Shown here: positions 12,271 to 24,469 of the stretch, piece after piece
How positions within the stretch are numbered: the first letter of the stretch is position 1
Layout: each line of letters starts with the position of its first letter
Source: Fragum whitleyi
Taxonomy: Eukaryota > Mollusca > Bivalvia > Cardiida > Cardiidae
Length of the DNA: 64,000 nucleotides
NCBI GenBank assembly: GCA_948146395.1
Contig: OX411544.1
Location: 34,740,457-34,804,456, forward strand
Reading direction: 5' to 3'
Notes under the pieces: model-generated
What the model was told of the DNA's origin: nothing
The model's input: only the letters and a program-made list of their open reading frames with translations
The model's database searches: none
Translations under genes and position numbers: made by a program

Positions 12271-15200
12271 TTAAATGCAGGATAATAAATTTTTGATTTC
12301 TTGTAAATTAAAAAGATAATTGGAATATTAGGGGAGTTCCAATTTTCGGACTGCCTCTTTGGATTCATGCATCTATTAAAGACGGTAACACTCTACAAAT
12401 TCAGACTTACCGTTTATATTCAGTTTGCCATCTTTATCTTTGTCCGCTTCATCGAATACCTCGTTAACCGTAGCTGGATCAATAGCACTGAGGACAGCCT
12501 GAAGTTCTTCTCTGCTTACTGTTCCATCACCATTAAGATCAAAAGTTTGAAGAGCTGCTTCGAGATCAGTACGGCTGACTTCATTATCAGACGAATCATG
12601 TGACGAATCACTGGATGAGTCTGATGACGAGCTGCTACTACTACTTCCGCTACCCTTTCTACTTCCCCTAGACTTTCTTCCGATCTTGTCTCTCCTTCTC
12701 TTGTCTCCGCTTTTCTTTCGTGGTTTCTTCTCATCGTCTTCGTCGTCTCCTCCTCCAAAAAGACCGAAGAATCTCTTCTTTTTCTTTCCTTTTTTCTTCT
12801 CTTCCTTTTTCTTTTTTTCACCACCGTCCTCATTATCCTTATTGTGTACCCCAATTCCAACGTTAATGTTTGTGTCATTATTCTTGTTGTCACCGTATTG
12901 ATCATCTTCATCTCTTTTATTTCCCCTTTCGTTTTTATTATCTTTGTTATCGTTCGATTGGATTCCAATACCAACATTGATATTGGTGTTGTTATTCTTC
13001 TTGTCACCATATCGGTCATCGTTATCTCTTTTGTTTCCTCGTTCGTTTTTGTTGCCTTTGTTGTCAGTCTTATGAATCTCTACGACATTCACGTTGATAT
13101 TTGTATCGCCATTCTTTTCCTCGCCATGCTGGCCACCGTCGTGTCGTTCGTTCCCGCCTTGGTTGTTATCTTCTTGGTTGTTAGTAGTATTTATCGTCAA
13201 AACACTTAGATTTACATTGGTATCACCGTTTTTGTTATCGCCGTATTGTCCACCGCCGTTTCTTTCGTTTCCCCTTTGGTTGTTATCAGTTTGGTTGTTG
13301 GTCGTGTTTATCGCCAAAACACTAACATTTACATTTGTTTCACCATCTTTTTCCCCATAGCGGTTATCGTCGTCTCGTTTGTTTCCTCGTTCGTTTTTAT
13401 TGTCTGTGTTATTTGTAGTTTGGATGGATAATATTCCGACATTTATATTGGTGTCACCATCTTTGTTGTCTCCGTATTGGTTATCCTCATTTCTTCTATT
13501 TCCCCTTTCATTGTCCTTATCTTGACTGTTGTTATTGACAATCCCTACAACACCCACGTTGATATTGGTTTCGTTGGTCTTGTTGTCTCCATAGTCATTA
13601 TCGTTATTCCTTCGGTTTCCCTTCTCGTTTTTGTTGTCTTTGGTGGTAGTGGATATTATACCTATCCCAACTGTGACATTTGTGTCTCCACTATCTCCAC
13701 CGTTACCATCTTTGCGATTTCCTTTACCATCTGTTCCTCCATCATCGCCAGTCTTTCCTTTTTTGTTTCCTTCAAGACTCATGCCAGCAGTAATGCTTTT
13801 GTTGTTTGTTGTTCTTTTGTCGTCGTCGGTATTACGATTATTCTTTTCTCCTCCCTTGCCACCGTCGTTGTCATTATTCTGTATATCAATGTCAACGTTT
13901 ATGTCAACATTAACGTTCACGTTTCCATCTTTGTTTCCCTGTTGGTCACCTCCACCTTGGTTTCCGGCGCTTCCGTGTTTCGTTATAACCTGATCGTCAT
14001 TTCCTTTGCCATCTTTGTTACCTTTACCATCTTTACCTTTGCCTCCGTCGATGTTTATTCCAACACCAATGGTCACGTCGGAGTCACCATCCTTGCCGTC
14101 TGTATTCAGTCCTCCTTTTCCATCCTGATTATCTTTAACTTTGTCTTGGTCCGTTTTGTTACCTTTCCCGTCAGTTTTCAGCTTAGAATCGTCGGTCTTA
14201 TCTTTATCTTTTTCTTCTTCATCCGACTTCTTTTTAACTGTATAAATTTGATTAAAATAACATTCTGATGCAGTAAATGTAATGCTGGTCCTAGGTCATA
14301 CTTTTGAATAGTAGGTTTCTACCGATTTGGTGTTTCAACGTTATTTTTTTCTTTTGTTTAAAGTCCCCGTCTGCGTTTAGAGTAAAAAATCGCTATTTCG
14401 AGAACATTCCTTGAATAGTTATCTTTGATTTAGTATTTTGAAAGACTTAAAAACATAAATCAATCGGCAAACGGTGGGTTTTTCGGGAAACGCATAACCT
14501 GCCGAATAAGAAATATATGTAAATGAGATTTTAGTTACGTGAAATACGCCTACGCGAAGGAGCAGTAATGCGCTATCTTCAAATTGGAGTCCGAAATGTT
14601 GTGGGTCATAAATATTCATCAAGTTAGGCCTATATTTACATCATCTCGTCATAATCATTTGAATTATTGGATATTGAAGTGACAAATCCAAACTTATCTT
14701 TGAGAATAAAAGAATGGTTTTTGTGTACAAAGTTGTTTAAGAGCATTGTCTTGCGTTTCGGAAATGTTCACGAACACAGACGGGGGCTTTAAGAAAAAAG
14801 TTTTTCAAATCGATTATTACGACACATTCCTTAAAATATGTTTATATATATATACCCAGTACATACTACGACAAGCTTCAACTTCTATTGATAAAACCTT
14901 CTAGCTTAAAACAAATTTAAGTTTTAATGGAAATAAGATTCTTGGGGAAATGAGGCAAAAAGTAATAACGTGTTGTTTAATAGACGGTATAATAGCCGTT
15001 TTTGCCCTGGCAGTGCGAAGCCTTGGAAACGTGAAAATGTCTAAACTAAGTTCGGGCTAATTGGTTATCCACCGACGATTTAACCTTTCGGATTTATTTA
15101 ATCGACTTTCTGTAAATGAGGGTTAATATGAATCGATCCGAAAGGTTAAATCGTCGGTGGATAACCAATAAGCCCAAACTTCAGTTTAGACAAACTGTTT

Positions 15201-18200
15201 CATTCGGAAACCTCGGTTAACATTGTGAAAGAATAAGTGGTCCAAAATGTTGCGGAACTATTACGGGTCCACTACCTTAAATGCAGAATACCTGTACGCT
15301 GTCCTTGTCCGGACTTGTCATCCTTGCCCCAACCAAACAACCTAGTAAATGAAGAAATAAGAAAATTACCTTAGCATGGCCCTTAAAAGTATCACATTTG
15401 TAATACATTAAAACTTGTGGTAAGCGGACAGTAAGGGCATCACAAAAGCGGTTGCTTATGAAAATGGTCTCTTAATGGAATGATTCGTGATCAACGTGAT
15501 AGGTCATTTTGATATCATCATTATGAGCCTGTGCGTTACATTTCCAACAATTTGAAATGTTGGTGAGGTGCAAACATTGAGCAGCGTAGACAGCTACAAA
15601 CTGAAAATATATTGTAACCTGATTGTCTACAGATACTTTGAGACCTTATCTATCTACTAAGCATAAAGTGAAGACTCTGGTCAGACTGTGCGGATGCACA
15701 GGCTGACCAGAGTCTTCGCTTTGCGCACATTTGAAATTGTTGGAAATCTCACACACAGGTTCATATATTAATTGACGCATAAGTCTGTATCCTATGATGC
15801 TCGTACCCATTAGAATCGTCATATTGTGACGATTCTAATGGGTCCCGTCAGCACTTATAAGATTCAATATAGCCTGGCTCCCAGGCTGTCAGTTAGTTTT
15901 AAAATTTATAAGGTAGACCACTCATGTGTAACTATTTTATTTCAAATTACCTCCCATATTCTCAAAAACTGACACTGATCGGCCAGTCAGAGAATATAAG
16001 CCGATAAGAAATTTTCTTTCTCTTGTTGAATTTTGCTTATTTTTTTGACAATACTTCAGATCAGTGGGACGGGAGCCAGTCTAGATTCAATAATAAATAG
16101 TTTTAGTTGAAGAAAGTATTTAACTTTCTAGGAAATTTGCTCACGATGAATGGACTTTTTTGTGGTCGCTTAATAAAATTAGTCGCTTAAGAGAAGTGAT
16201 CTCTCGAGTAATATCGCCTGTATTTCAAGAAGATGTAAGATAAAACAGAGGTCAACCACAGACCATTTTATGGAAAAATAATTGTTTGTTTGAAGGGGGT
16301 TTAATGTCGCCTTTAACATGTAACCAGTCATTCCGCGAAGACCGCAGTAGCTAACCATGTAATCCTTTTCTAGCCAGAGCAGCCACGACATTTTATTCGG
16401 AGCCCAAACTGTTCAAACAATATTGTTTCTTTTATCATCTTTTCTTTGTTTGGAAGAAAAATGTCTAAAAGGATATGTGTCGCTGTCGGGGATCGATCAG
16501 TGACCCTATGATTAGTAGCTACATTTCTTTGGAAATAGATATTTCGTGAGTTAAAATAAAGCTTAACCAGTATCATGCTGAACGCGAAATATTTCTGGTT
16601 TGATACAGTTAACAACACCCCGAAATTGACAAGGTGAAAGATTTTGAAATGATTTAGGAATGAAATTGATTGAGTGTGTGGATCGAGTATTGAGCTAATT
16701 TAATCGGAGGTAATCCAATATCGGAAATTTTGTTCAGGATGGACAAAATTTGCTATATTGATTACCCCCCTTTAATAAACTATGCATACAAGTTCTATAG
16801 ATAGCTTCCAATTTCTTCAAAGTGAGCGATTTAAGAATGGTTTTGATTGAGGTGAACGTCAATTTCACGATGTATCTAACTGTATAAGGTAGAGACAAAG
16901 GTCAGCCTGCACATATACGCATATATGCAGTTTAATTTAAGTATATTCTACATGTACTTTCTTTTTCAACCTAGATAGCGTTTAAAATTATATTTTCAAA
17001 ATAAATATTGACTTAAAATTAATGCACATGGTGGTTTTCGAACTTTGAATTCACTGCAATTTTGCAAAGGTTTCCATTCAGCGTGACAATGGTTAATAAA
17101 CCAAGATCGAAAGTTCAAAGTCCTGATGAGCTTGCGCATTGTGATCAGCCCTGTGTTCCATGAGAATACATGAGCGAAACATTTACGAAATGGTTTAGTT
17201 AATTACATTATGGAACTGACAATCATTATAATCAAAACCATTCAAATTCATTCGCTTAGGTGTCCAATTATTCATCCTAATAGGGCTGTCACACCTGAAC
17301 GTTTTAGCCAGCGTGTGCGGAACGTGTTGAATTTTTTATAACACGCTGCGAACATGTCGGGTACGCTATGGACACGTTCCGCACACGCTATCGGCACGCT
17401 GTAACACGTTGGCACACGTTGCGATACGCTGAGTATCTCATAAAATTTTGAGCATGCACAAAATTTCTCAGCGTGTGCCGTACGTGTTGGAACACGCTCC
17501 GCACAAGTTCCGCACTCGTTCCGAACACGCTCAGCACGCTAGAGACACGCTAGGAGCTCGTTCACTTACGCTACGGACACGCTAGAAACACGTTCGCCCA
17601 AAGTTTAACGTGCTTCTAGCGTGTCTCCAGCCTCCTGGGAACGTGTGCATAGCGTGTCTTCAGTGTACTGAACGTGTGTCTAGCGCGTTGCCAGCGAGTT
17701 TACAGCGTGTTTCTGGCGTATGACAGCGTTTCAGTTTTCAATGAAAATACAAAAGTTTCGCTGCATATTTGTCTTGAATTTATACCATCAGCTTGTCGTA
17801 AATAAATAAATTTGTGCATGTACGTGTGTATGACCCTTTTGACATGTTCATATCTGCATGTTTCCTCATGACCAGTCTAAGAATGACTTGAAAACTCGAT
17901 TATAAGTAGCATTCTCTATATTTGACGATGAACGATTTCGTTCAAGTCATATAAATAAAACTTATGTTATGTTATAAGCTGCTTGTCTTTTCTTCCATAT
18001 AAATCCTTTACGGATTTTCTTAATTCCTTAGATTGTCGAGGGTGAGAATGCAGCCTAAATGTGTATTAAACATTGCGTTTATAGCTTCACAAGTGCGTCT
18101 GCTCTTTCGTCAGAATAACAATACGTTCGCGAAAATACAAATATTCATTCGTCTCATTTGATCATTATCAATATACCAAAAAGACAAGTACATCGTTGTA

Positions 18201-21200
18201 CCTAGTGGACATAATACAAAACGTGTTTTACTCTATTCTGTTCTGTTCAGAATATTTGATTCTGTTATATGTACTACATTTTTGATATTTGGTACACCTT
18301 TTCCCCCTTAACATAAGACTAGCTATTCAAGATTATGAGAGGTTGTAAAAAGTAGTCCAACATGGTAGAGCATTTGGAGGAAGAAAGGAGTGCATTATGA
18401 CAAGTAGTTTTTTACCCTTTCGCAATATTTTTCGAGTGAAAAGTACCAGAAGCGTCAATCAGCCTGTAATCTTATAAGCTTGTTATATGCATGTTTTATA
18501 TGTAACAGGTGCCAGTGTATTTTTCTTATCGTCTTTTTCTTTTAAATGAACCAACATACGTTGAATTTGAATATGTGCAGTGGCCGGTAGCCTGTTTATA
18601 TATAAAAGAATGAATTTAAAGTGGTAATTTCTTGCAGAATTTATATTTACATCCAAAACACGTTGCTAACACGTTATAACACGCTAGCAGCGCGTTACAA
18701 ACACGCTAAGCACGTTCTGAGGACGTTACACGTTGGACACACGCTCAAGAACGTTGGTATACGCTGACATACGCTATCAACACGTTCTGGACACGTTATT
18801 CACGCGTTACTCACTAGTTCAAACACGCTATGAACACGCTACAAGCACGTCGTGAATTGACAAGAACAAAATGTAGGTCAGCGTATGCCGACGTTTTGCG
18901 GACTTAGTCTTTTTCTCAAACGCGTTAGGCACACGCTGGCTAAAACGTTGAGTTGTGACAGGGCCATAAACACTCACTTCAACCATACAAAAAAGCTCTA
19001 AATTCGTAAAAGAAAACGAAAGGATCAACAACTTCATTCAAAATAAAAATCGGTACACAAAATCCACGATTTCGCTGACATAATTGAATTTTGAATGTAT
19101 ATGATAGATACAGAAAGCTTTTCATATAAAGTGTGTACATTTTTTGAAGGGAAGTGACGAATAGCGATATTGAATTACCTCCCTTAAGTTTCAATCAAAA
19201 CGCGCACCACACACTTATTTAATTTCATTCAAAAATCACTCCATAAACATTCATCTTGTAAATTTTACAATATTTTCTAAAACTGTACCATGCTCTGCAA
19301 TATTACTTACGGAGAACCAGGACTAAACATTTTCCCACTTGAAAACGGCCGTTTTACAAATGACGGGTAAAAGTCATTCGGAACATCACTCGGCCATTTC
19401 CGTAATGTGCAACAGACCTGGGATGTATATAAGGCGGATGGGTATTGTGCATTTTGTTAGGCGGAAATAGTGTAAGAAAAAATAGCGCGGAAACAACCGG
19501 CTCTGTCTTTAGATTGATATTTTTACAGTAAATAACGGCTGAAAATTCTTATTTTTTGAGAATGACGAATCATTCTCAAAAAATAAGATTTTTCGGCCGT
19601 TATTTAAGAATTTAAAGATATTCATATAAGGATACGAGTGACTTAATCGGGTAGCGTTGGCGACGTCGAATGTTTCACTCAAAGTTTCGAGGGCTAACGC
19701 CATTTTAACTGACGTCATCGAGTTTTTCCAAGGTTTCCCGTGTTTTTTAAAAATAGTCCGTCTATGTACATCCGAGGTTGATCGTGAGATTGGCCGAGTG
19801 GTGTTCCGAATGGGGTTAAAGTAGGATGTCCATCATGGCGAATAAGATCTATTGAAATTGCGATGAGATATTATCCCGAGTCAGACTACATTTGCTTGGT
19901 AGGCTGGTCACAGTTGTTATTGTTAGACGATATTCTAACTGATAATGCTTCATTCTGGCTTATTGAATATTTATCATCGAAATAAAATCTGCTCTCGACA
20001 GCTTCAGTTTTCGAGGCCCCATTTTGATTTTTCTGAATGAATTACAGAATTGCACCGTGGTCTTGATCGCATGACAGTATGTACAGATATGACTGGAAAG
20101 CTTGTCCTAATCTATCGATATAAGCCTTGATGGGACAGGTTAACCAGTCTACGTATAAATATACAAGTAATTACATACCCAGCAATGTCAGCGTTTGTAA
20201 GATCATCTATTACTTCGACGATGTCTTCTGCAGCGTCATATGCGTCTGATAAAAGAGGGAAAATATAACGTGAATACAGTTTACACACGTTCTGCTGTTA
20301 ACGTATACTGTGGTCTAAGCCTTAGGTGTTGGGACCGTAATAGTTCCGCAACATTTCGTACCACATGTTCTTTCACAATGTAAACCAAGGTTTCCTAATG
20401 ATTTTCATTAGGAAACCTCGGATAACACTGTTTGAGTTCATTACTCCCAAAACATTGCAGAACTATTAACGATTCACTACCTTTGCGCCCTATTCAATCA
20501 TTCATTCCAATCCCTCACTCAAATCAGAAACAGTGATCCGAAATCAAACAAAGGCGCTTTAAAATCTTTGAAAACGACCAACAACCTCGTTAAAATCGAG
20601 CATATAATTCTATTATTAACTGCTGCAAGTTTAAAAGCGTCTGATTGGTCCGTTAAAGCACAAAAATAGGAAAGTACGTAGATTTTTATCAAAGGGAGAT
20701 AATAGAATACCCTTTATTTCGAATCCATGGGCAGTATAAAAAACTCTTTTCGTGCGTCACTATAATGAGTTTGTTTTTCTGGCAATTGTTCCACATTCCG
20801 ACATTTATGTAAATGTTATCTTAATGAGGCAGGATGGTCAGCGTGCTCGATTCTGGCAGTTGCGGGTTCGAGTCCTACCGGAGGTTGATAGTGTATTTGG
20901 GCAGGATACTTTACAGACAGAGCCACAGTTCACCCAGATGTCAAAGCGGATATCAGTGAACAACATCGTGAAATTGACAAGGTGAATGATTATGGAATGA
21001 TTTAGGAATGAATTTGAATGAGTGTGTGGAGCAAGTTTTGAGTGAATTTAATTGGAGGTAATCAAGATGAACAAAATCAGCAATAATGATTACCTCCTTT
21101 AATAAAATATCCATTTAAGTTCTATAGATAGATCCTTATTTCTTAGATAGATTCTTATTTCTTCAAGAACCTATAAGACGCTTACAATTTCAATTTATTA

Positions 21201-22387
21201 AGTGATATCCCGATTTTTTCCCAGCTATTTTCATTTTGAACGAAGTTGTTGTTACATGTTTTTCAGTGAGTTTGGAGCGATTTTGAATGGTTTGATTGAG
21301 TGTTTGGAATGAATGAATGGAGCGCTGAGTGAGCGATTTAGAATGGTGTTGATTGAGTTAAATGTCAATTTCACGATGTAATTAACTGTAAGATCTTGTA
21401 TGGGTTTGGACTACGATTGATATAAGGGTTTATCGTGTAATACTCGACTAAAAACTATAATAAGTATTTTGATAATTCCAATGGTTAAGCGGTGAAATTT
21501 GCGCCAATCATCCATGCAATTCCAATTAATCACTAGTCTGTAAGCATTATAAAAATCAATTAACTAACCATACTCTTTGTCGTCATCTCCCGTCTCTTTC
21601 TTTGCTTTATCTTTGGATTCAGCCTGTAAAAAAAATATTCTTATTTATGTGCATCGAAATTCTGTTCATTCCGAAATATATTTTCATACCTAGATGAAAA
21701 CAATTTGAGTATGCAGTTGTTTTGTTTACTTGCGCATAAAATATTCCCAAATGAAAACTATCTCAATATGGAAAAGTATTGTTGCGTTTAAAAGCTTCGC
21801 GGCATTTAATTTAAAGAGACGGAAAAATATTTGAATTCAGAAAGGTGTGAAGATAAAAAGAACTTATTTCACATTTGTATGGATCCGTTAATACGTTAAT
21901 AGAGTTTGAATAATATGATGAATTTAAAATGTGTTTATCAAAATTTTCATTTAGGATTTTTGAACACAGTGGTTTCATGTTTCCAACAGGTATTGTACAA
22001 ACTTTCACTCATAGCAGTGCAAACAATTTTTTCTCCAATTAAGTGTTTTTATTATTTATGTTTTTGTTTTTGTTGTTGTTGTTGTTGTTGTTGTTGTTGA
22101 CGGGACACGTATTATATTTATTTCAATAAATGGGGCTATAAAACTAAAACCACGATCATACTTATGTATGAATAAACTTCGCGTTTTTTTGAAACATGTA
22201 GTGTGATAAGAGTTTTCACTTTCATAGCTCCATAAAATTATATAAAAAGAAAAAATATTTCATCATCTTTCAAAAAATAACTAAGAGTAAATTTTGTCTT
22301 TGCAAACAAAGCAAAGTAATTTCTAATACTTTAATGTGTATAATCTTACCATTTTGTCTATTCCTTTAACAATATTGTCGTTAGAGT
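12271..22387 (-). CDS. Acidic repeat protein with C-terminal EF-hand pair (six-exon model)
   Basis: I do not recognise this gene. The model was built from splice sites and phase. Exons are 22387-22350 (ends ..DKM), 21623-21569, 20245-20179, 15341-15292, 14237-12411 and 12299-12271 (stop TAA). Each junction has GT donors and AG acceptors, and phases agree at every join. If the ATG at 22352-22350 is the start, the protein is 676 residues, with no signal peptide seen; an earlier start exon is possible. Order of parts: a charged N-terminus (AESKDKAKKETG), an AYDAAEDIVEVIDD segment, a Gly/Lys/Asp/Asn-rich stretch, seven 38-39 residue repeats, a Lys/Glu block, a Ser/Asp tract, then two EF loops: DLNGDGTVSREE and DKDKDGKLNIN+E. 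The last Glu is completed across the 111 bp final intron. EF-hands bind calcium; the composition resembles biomineral-associated acidic proteins, but secretion is not shown. The big exon is very secure, and the first and last exons less so. Confidence 0.75.
12877..13686 (-). repeat. Coding tandem repeat, seven units of 38-39 codons
   Basis: Inside the large exon of the EF-hand gene there are seven complete units of 114-117 bp plus a partial eighth (to about 12840). Each unit opens with [DEN]TN[IV]NV followed by alternating hydrophobic residues such as GIGI or SVLAI. It continues through an Asn/Thr/Asp linker, then RGN[KR]R, and ends near YGDNKN. The alternating hydrophobic start would suit a beta strand and the rest is polar and charged. 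Because the unit lengths are multiples of three, copy number can change without breaking the frame. The opposite strand also stays open for long stretches, which is a by-product of the repeat composition. Confidence 0.9.
15037..15192. repeat. Long hairpin, about 60 bp arms
   Basis: gtctaaactaagttcgggct..gatttaacctttcgga is mirrored by tccgaaaggttaaatcgtcg..cttcagtttagac. It lies next to half of a TTAA hairpin element, in an intron of the EF-hand gene. Confidence 0.85.
15193..15280. mobile_element. Half of a 165 bp TTAA hairpin element
   Basis: ggaaacctcggttaacattg through ttacgggtccactaccttaa matches the right half of the family seen whole at 25334-25498. Confidence 0.7.
15660..15850. repeat. 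Two small hairpins in a dispersed repeat
   Basis: gaagactctggtcagactgt pairs with the inverse at about 15697-15714. cccattagaatcgtc pairs with gacgattctaatggg at 15807-15843. The first, with its gttggaaat flank, recurs near 31262-31335 and 39745-39835. Confidence 0.65.
15890..16090 (+). repeat. Dispersed repeat, about 180 bp, second copy at 31916-32095
   Basis: aaattacctcccatattc, aactgacactgatcggccag, cagtcagagaatataagc and cagtgggacgggagccagtc recur in the same order at 31916-32095. Unknown family. Confidence 0.7.
16604..16884 (+). mobile_element. TA MITE copy 7, internally deleted
   Basis: Both termini are intact. The segment between the catgcatacaagttctatag landmark and the final TIR is shortened. 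Confidence 0.8.
17196..19287 (-). mobile_element. TA MITE copy 8, split by a foldback element
   Basis: The first part, 17196-17282 (reversed copy start), stops at ttattcatccta. The rest resumes at 18967 with aaacactcacttcaacc and runs to aaaactgta at 19287. Confidence 0.8.
17283..18966. mobile_element. Foldback element with subterminal ACACGCT/ACACGTT arrays
   Basis: About 1.68 kb. The ends are inverted: left GGGCTGTCACACCTGAACG.., right the inverse of GGCCCTGTCACAACTCAACG.., both continuing AACGTTTTAGCCAGCGTGTG. The left 450 bp and right 300 bp are packed with degenerate 7-10 bp words (ACACGCT, ACACGTT, CAGCGTGT) in both directions. The 900 bp core shows no transposase. Target duplication is not clear. 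Confidence 0.75.
19375..19812 (+). mobile_element. MULE-like MITE, copy 1 (438 bp)
   Basis: TIRs start CATTCGGAACATCACTCGGC and end with the inverse (gccgagtggtgttccgaatg). It is flanked by gggtaaaagt and gggttaaagt, a probable 10 bp target duplication with one mismatch. The centre is a strong palindrome around gagaatgacgaatcattctc. It lies in an intron of the EF-hand gene. Confidence 0.75.
20320..20484. mobile_element. 165 bp TTAA hairpin element, diverged copy
   Basis: gttgggaccgtaatagttcc, a central ggtttcctaatgattttcat palindrome, and gattcactacctttg match the family. The terminal TTAA is mutated. Confidence 0.75.
20488..20735 (-). mobile_element. TA MITE fragment
   Basis: cattcattccaatccctcac through agcgtctgattggtccg and gggagataatagaatacc match a reversed MITE body. 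Termini are missing. Confidence 0.55.
20951..21390 (+). mobile_element. TA MITE copy 9
   Basis: Full-length plus copy, with part of the internal hairpin deleted on the left arm. It lies between two exons of the EF-hand gene. Confidence 0.82.
22065..22099. repeat. TTG microsatellite
   Basis: About eleven ttg units. Confidence 0.95.
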
Positions 22388-22569
22388 CTAGCAGATATTT
22401 TTACTTTTATTGGTCCCTGATCAAAAACAAAGGACGAGTAATTCTATACACTTGTAAATTAGAACAAATGGAATGATATGCACGGCTTGCTTGACGACTA
22501 CAATACAAACGAATCTAAAATCTCAACACTTTGGCTTATCGATGGCTTAACGAAACACTGCTGAAAGTG

Positions 22570-22870
22570 TCTATATTTTGACCCGTCACGCGAAAAGAGG
22601 TCATCTTGGAAGTACGTCAAGTGTCACCCAGTCAGACTGCGTAGGCTGACTAGGGTCGACACTTTATGTGCTTGGATGAATTCCTGAATCTCGAATTACC
22701 ATTCTACCTTTCTGTATATTTATTTCATATTTAAAAAGTCACTTTCAATAGTGCTCCGTTATAGCATTTTCAGGGTTTGAATTTTGCATGCTATTATGTT
22801 TTCGTTTAGCTAACTTTCTAAATAAGTTCTGCGCCTGCATATATTTGACCCGTCACTCTACAGGGAGAAC
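22570..22870. mobile_element. Partial CCCGTCACGCGAAAAG element
   Basis: gacccgtcacgcgaaaagag and agactgcgtaggctgac occur, then tgacccgtcac again at 22849. The right TIR is damaged. Confidence 0.55.
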
Positions 22871-23130
22871 TGACTGACTGGGGTCAAAATATTTAAATTA
22901 TGGCAGAATATCTGAACAAAAAATTGTTTATATACCCTTCTACATATTTGCATTTTAAAATTGACCCCAAAACAACCATTACATAATTTCTGTTCAAACA
23001 TTAAACTACGTCTGAGAGCCGTCACAAGAACATGGGAACATGGGAACTCAGGAAAAATGATTAGTTCAAACATTTCCCCAGCAGATGTCAAAACCATTGA
23101 TTGCGTTTCGGAAATGGTAACACCGAAGTT

Positions 23131-23152
23131 TTTTTTTTTTTTTTTTTTTTTT
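23131..23152. repeat. Poly-T run
   Basis: More than 20 T in a row. It produces a spurious lysine-rich frame on the other strand. Confidence 0.9.
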
Positions 23153-23305
23153 TGTTTTGTTTTCATTATGTTCTCGGTTGTATAAACGATGGTGAACTTA
23201 AACAAATTTGTACTACCCATTTCCAAGGTTAATGATTTTCCCGCCGCCGGAAATCGATCCCGATTCCCGGTTCTGAGCTCAAAGATCTCAAACGCCAAAA
23301 CTAGG

Positions 23306-23747
23306 TACAGTTAGCTACATCGTGAAATTGACATTCGCCTCAATCAAAACTATTCTAAATCGTTCACTAAGCGCTCCATTCATTCTTTCGAAACACTCAC
23401 TCAAACCATTCAAAAACGTTCAAACCAATTGCACATGTAATATATCAACATAGTCATGCAAAATAAAATTGGATAGAGACAAATCGCGATTTCACTGACA
23501 CAATTCAAATTGTGAGCATCTGATAGGTTCTTAAAGAAATAGGAAGGTACCTAAAGAACTTGTATGCATATTTTATTAAAGGTAGGTAATCAATATCGCT
23601 TATTTTGTTCATCCTGAACTTAATTTGCGATAATGGATTACTTCAAATTAAATTCACTCAAAACCCGCTCCACACACTCATTCAATTGCATTCCTAAATC
23701 ATTTTCAAATCATTCATCTTGACTATTTCACGATGTTGTTAGCTGTA
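23306..23747 (-). mobile_element. TA MITE copy 10
   Basis: Full-length reversed copy, gtacagttagctacatcgtg to cacgatgttgttagctgta. Confidence 0.85.
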
Positions 23748-23897
23748 TTCTCGTCCTCTAACACCCTGATGAAGTCTCATTGCATCCATGTGCTGTTTAA
23801 AACACCATTCAAAATCTGCCCTGTGTAAGCATCACAATACGGTGTAATCTGTTTGATGTGCAAATTATACATCGCTTTGTAAGTGAATTTGCTTTGG

Positions 23898-24085
23898 AGA
23901 GAGAGAGAGAGGGGGAAAGAGAAAGAGAGGGAGAGAGAGAGAGTGAAAAAGTCAGAGAGATAAAGAGTGAGAGACAGACAGAGAGAGAGAGAGAGAGAAA
24001 GAGAGAGAAAAAGAGAGAGAGAAAAAAAGAGAGAGAGAGAGAGAAAGAAAGAGAGAGTGAGTGAGAGAGTGAGAGAGAGAATCAG
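23898..24085. repeat. GA-rich microsatellite
   Basis: About 190 bp of nearly pure purine (ga)n with a few a or g interruptions. It lies between the two divergent genes. Confidence 0.95.
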
Positions 24086-24469
24086 ATTTGTAAATTTATC
24101 GACGATAAATATTAGATGTATATTGTGGCAGTAAGTAGAACTGATTTTGCCATTCATGCAAAATAAAACCTTCTTGTTATTGGAAATTCAGATTTGGTAA
24201 AACGGATGTCCACTTACGATCGGATTGTGAAAATTATTACATGTAAATTGAAGAAAAGAGTGATTATTCTTATTACGGAAAATTTCTAAAGAAGGAAAAG
24301 TTTCGATCCTGGTTTGCCAAGTCTAATCAGCCCTACGTTCAGGATAACAAAACGGTGCAAAGATACGTGCATAGCGGGATATAATTGGCAAACAGGTGAG
24401 CCATTTCGTCATTCTGAAACACAGAGCTGAAAAGGTCGGATCGGGTTTTATTTGAACTTGTTTCTAAAG

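Noticed and set aside
12114..12368. 84-residue minus frame after the EF-hand exon
   Set aside because: It overlaps the inferred last intron and last exon in another frame and shows no motif.
13477..14268. 263-residue plus-strand frame rich in Val, Ile, Phe and Ser
   Set aside because: It is the antisense of the repeat exon. The minus strand has splice sites, EF-hand loops and phase-consistent neighbours; the plus frame has none.
22858..23298. 146-residue minus frame
   Set aside because: It crosses a poly-T run and a SINE-like gatcccgattcccgg stretch, and has no recognisable domain.
23777..24157. Frames of Leu/Ser or Glu/Arg repeats
   Set aside because: These are translations of the GA microsatellite.
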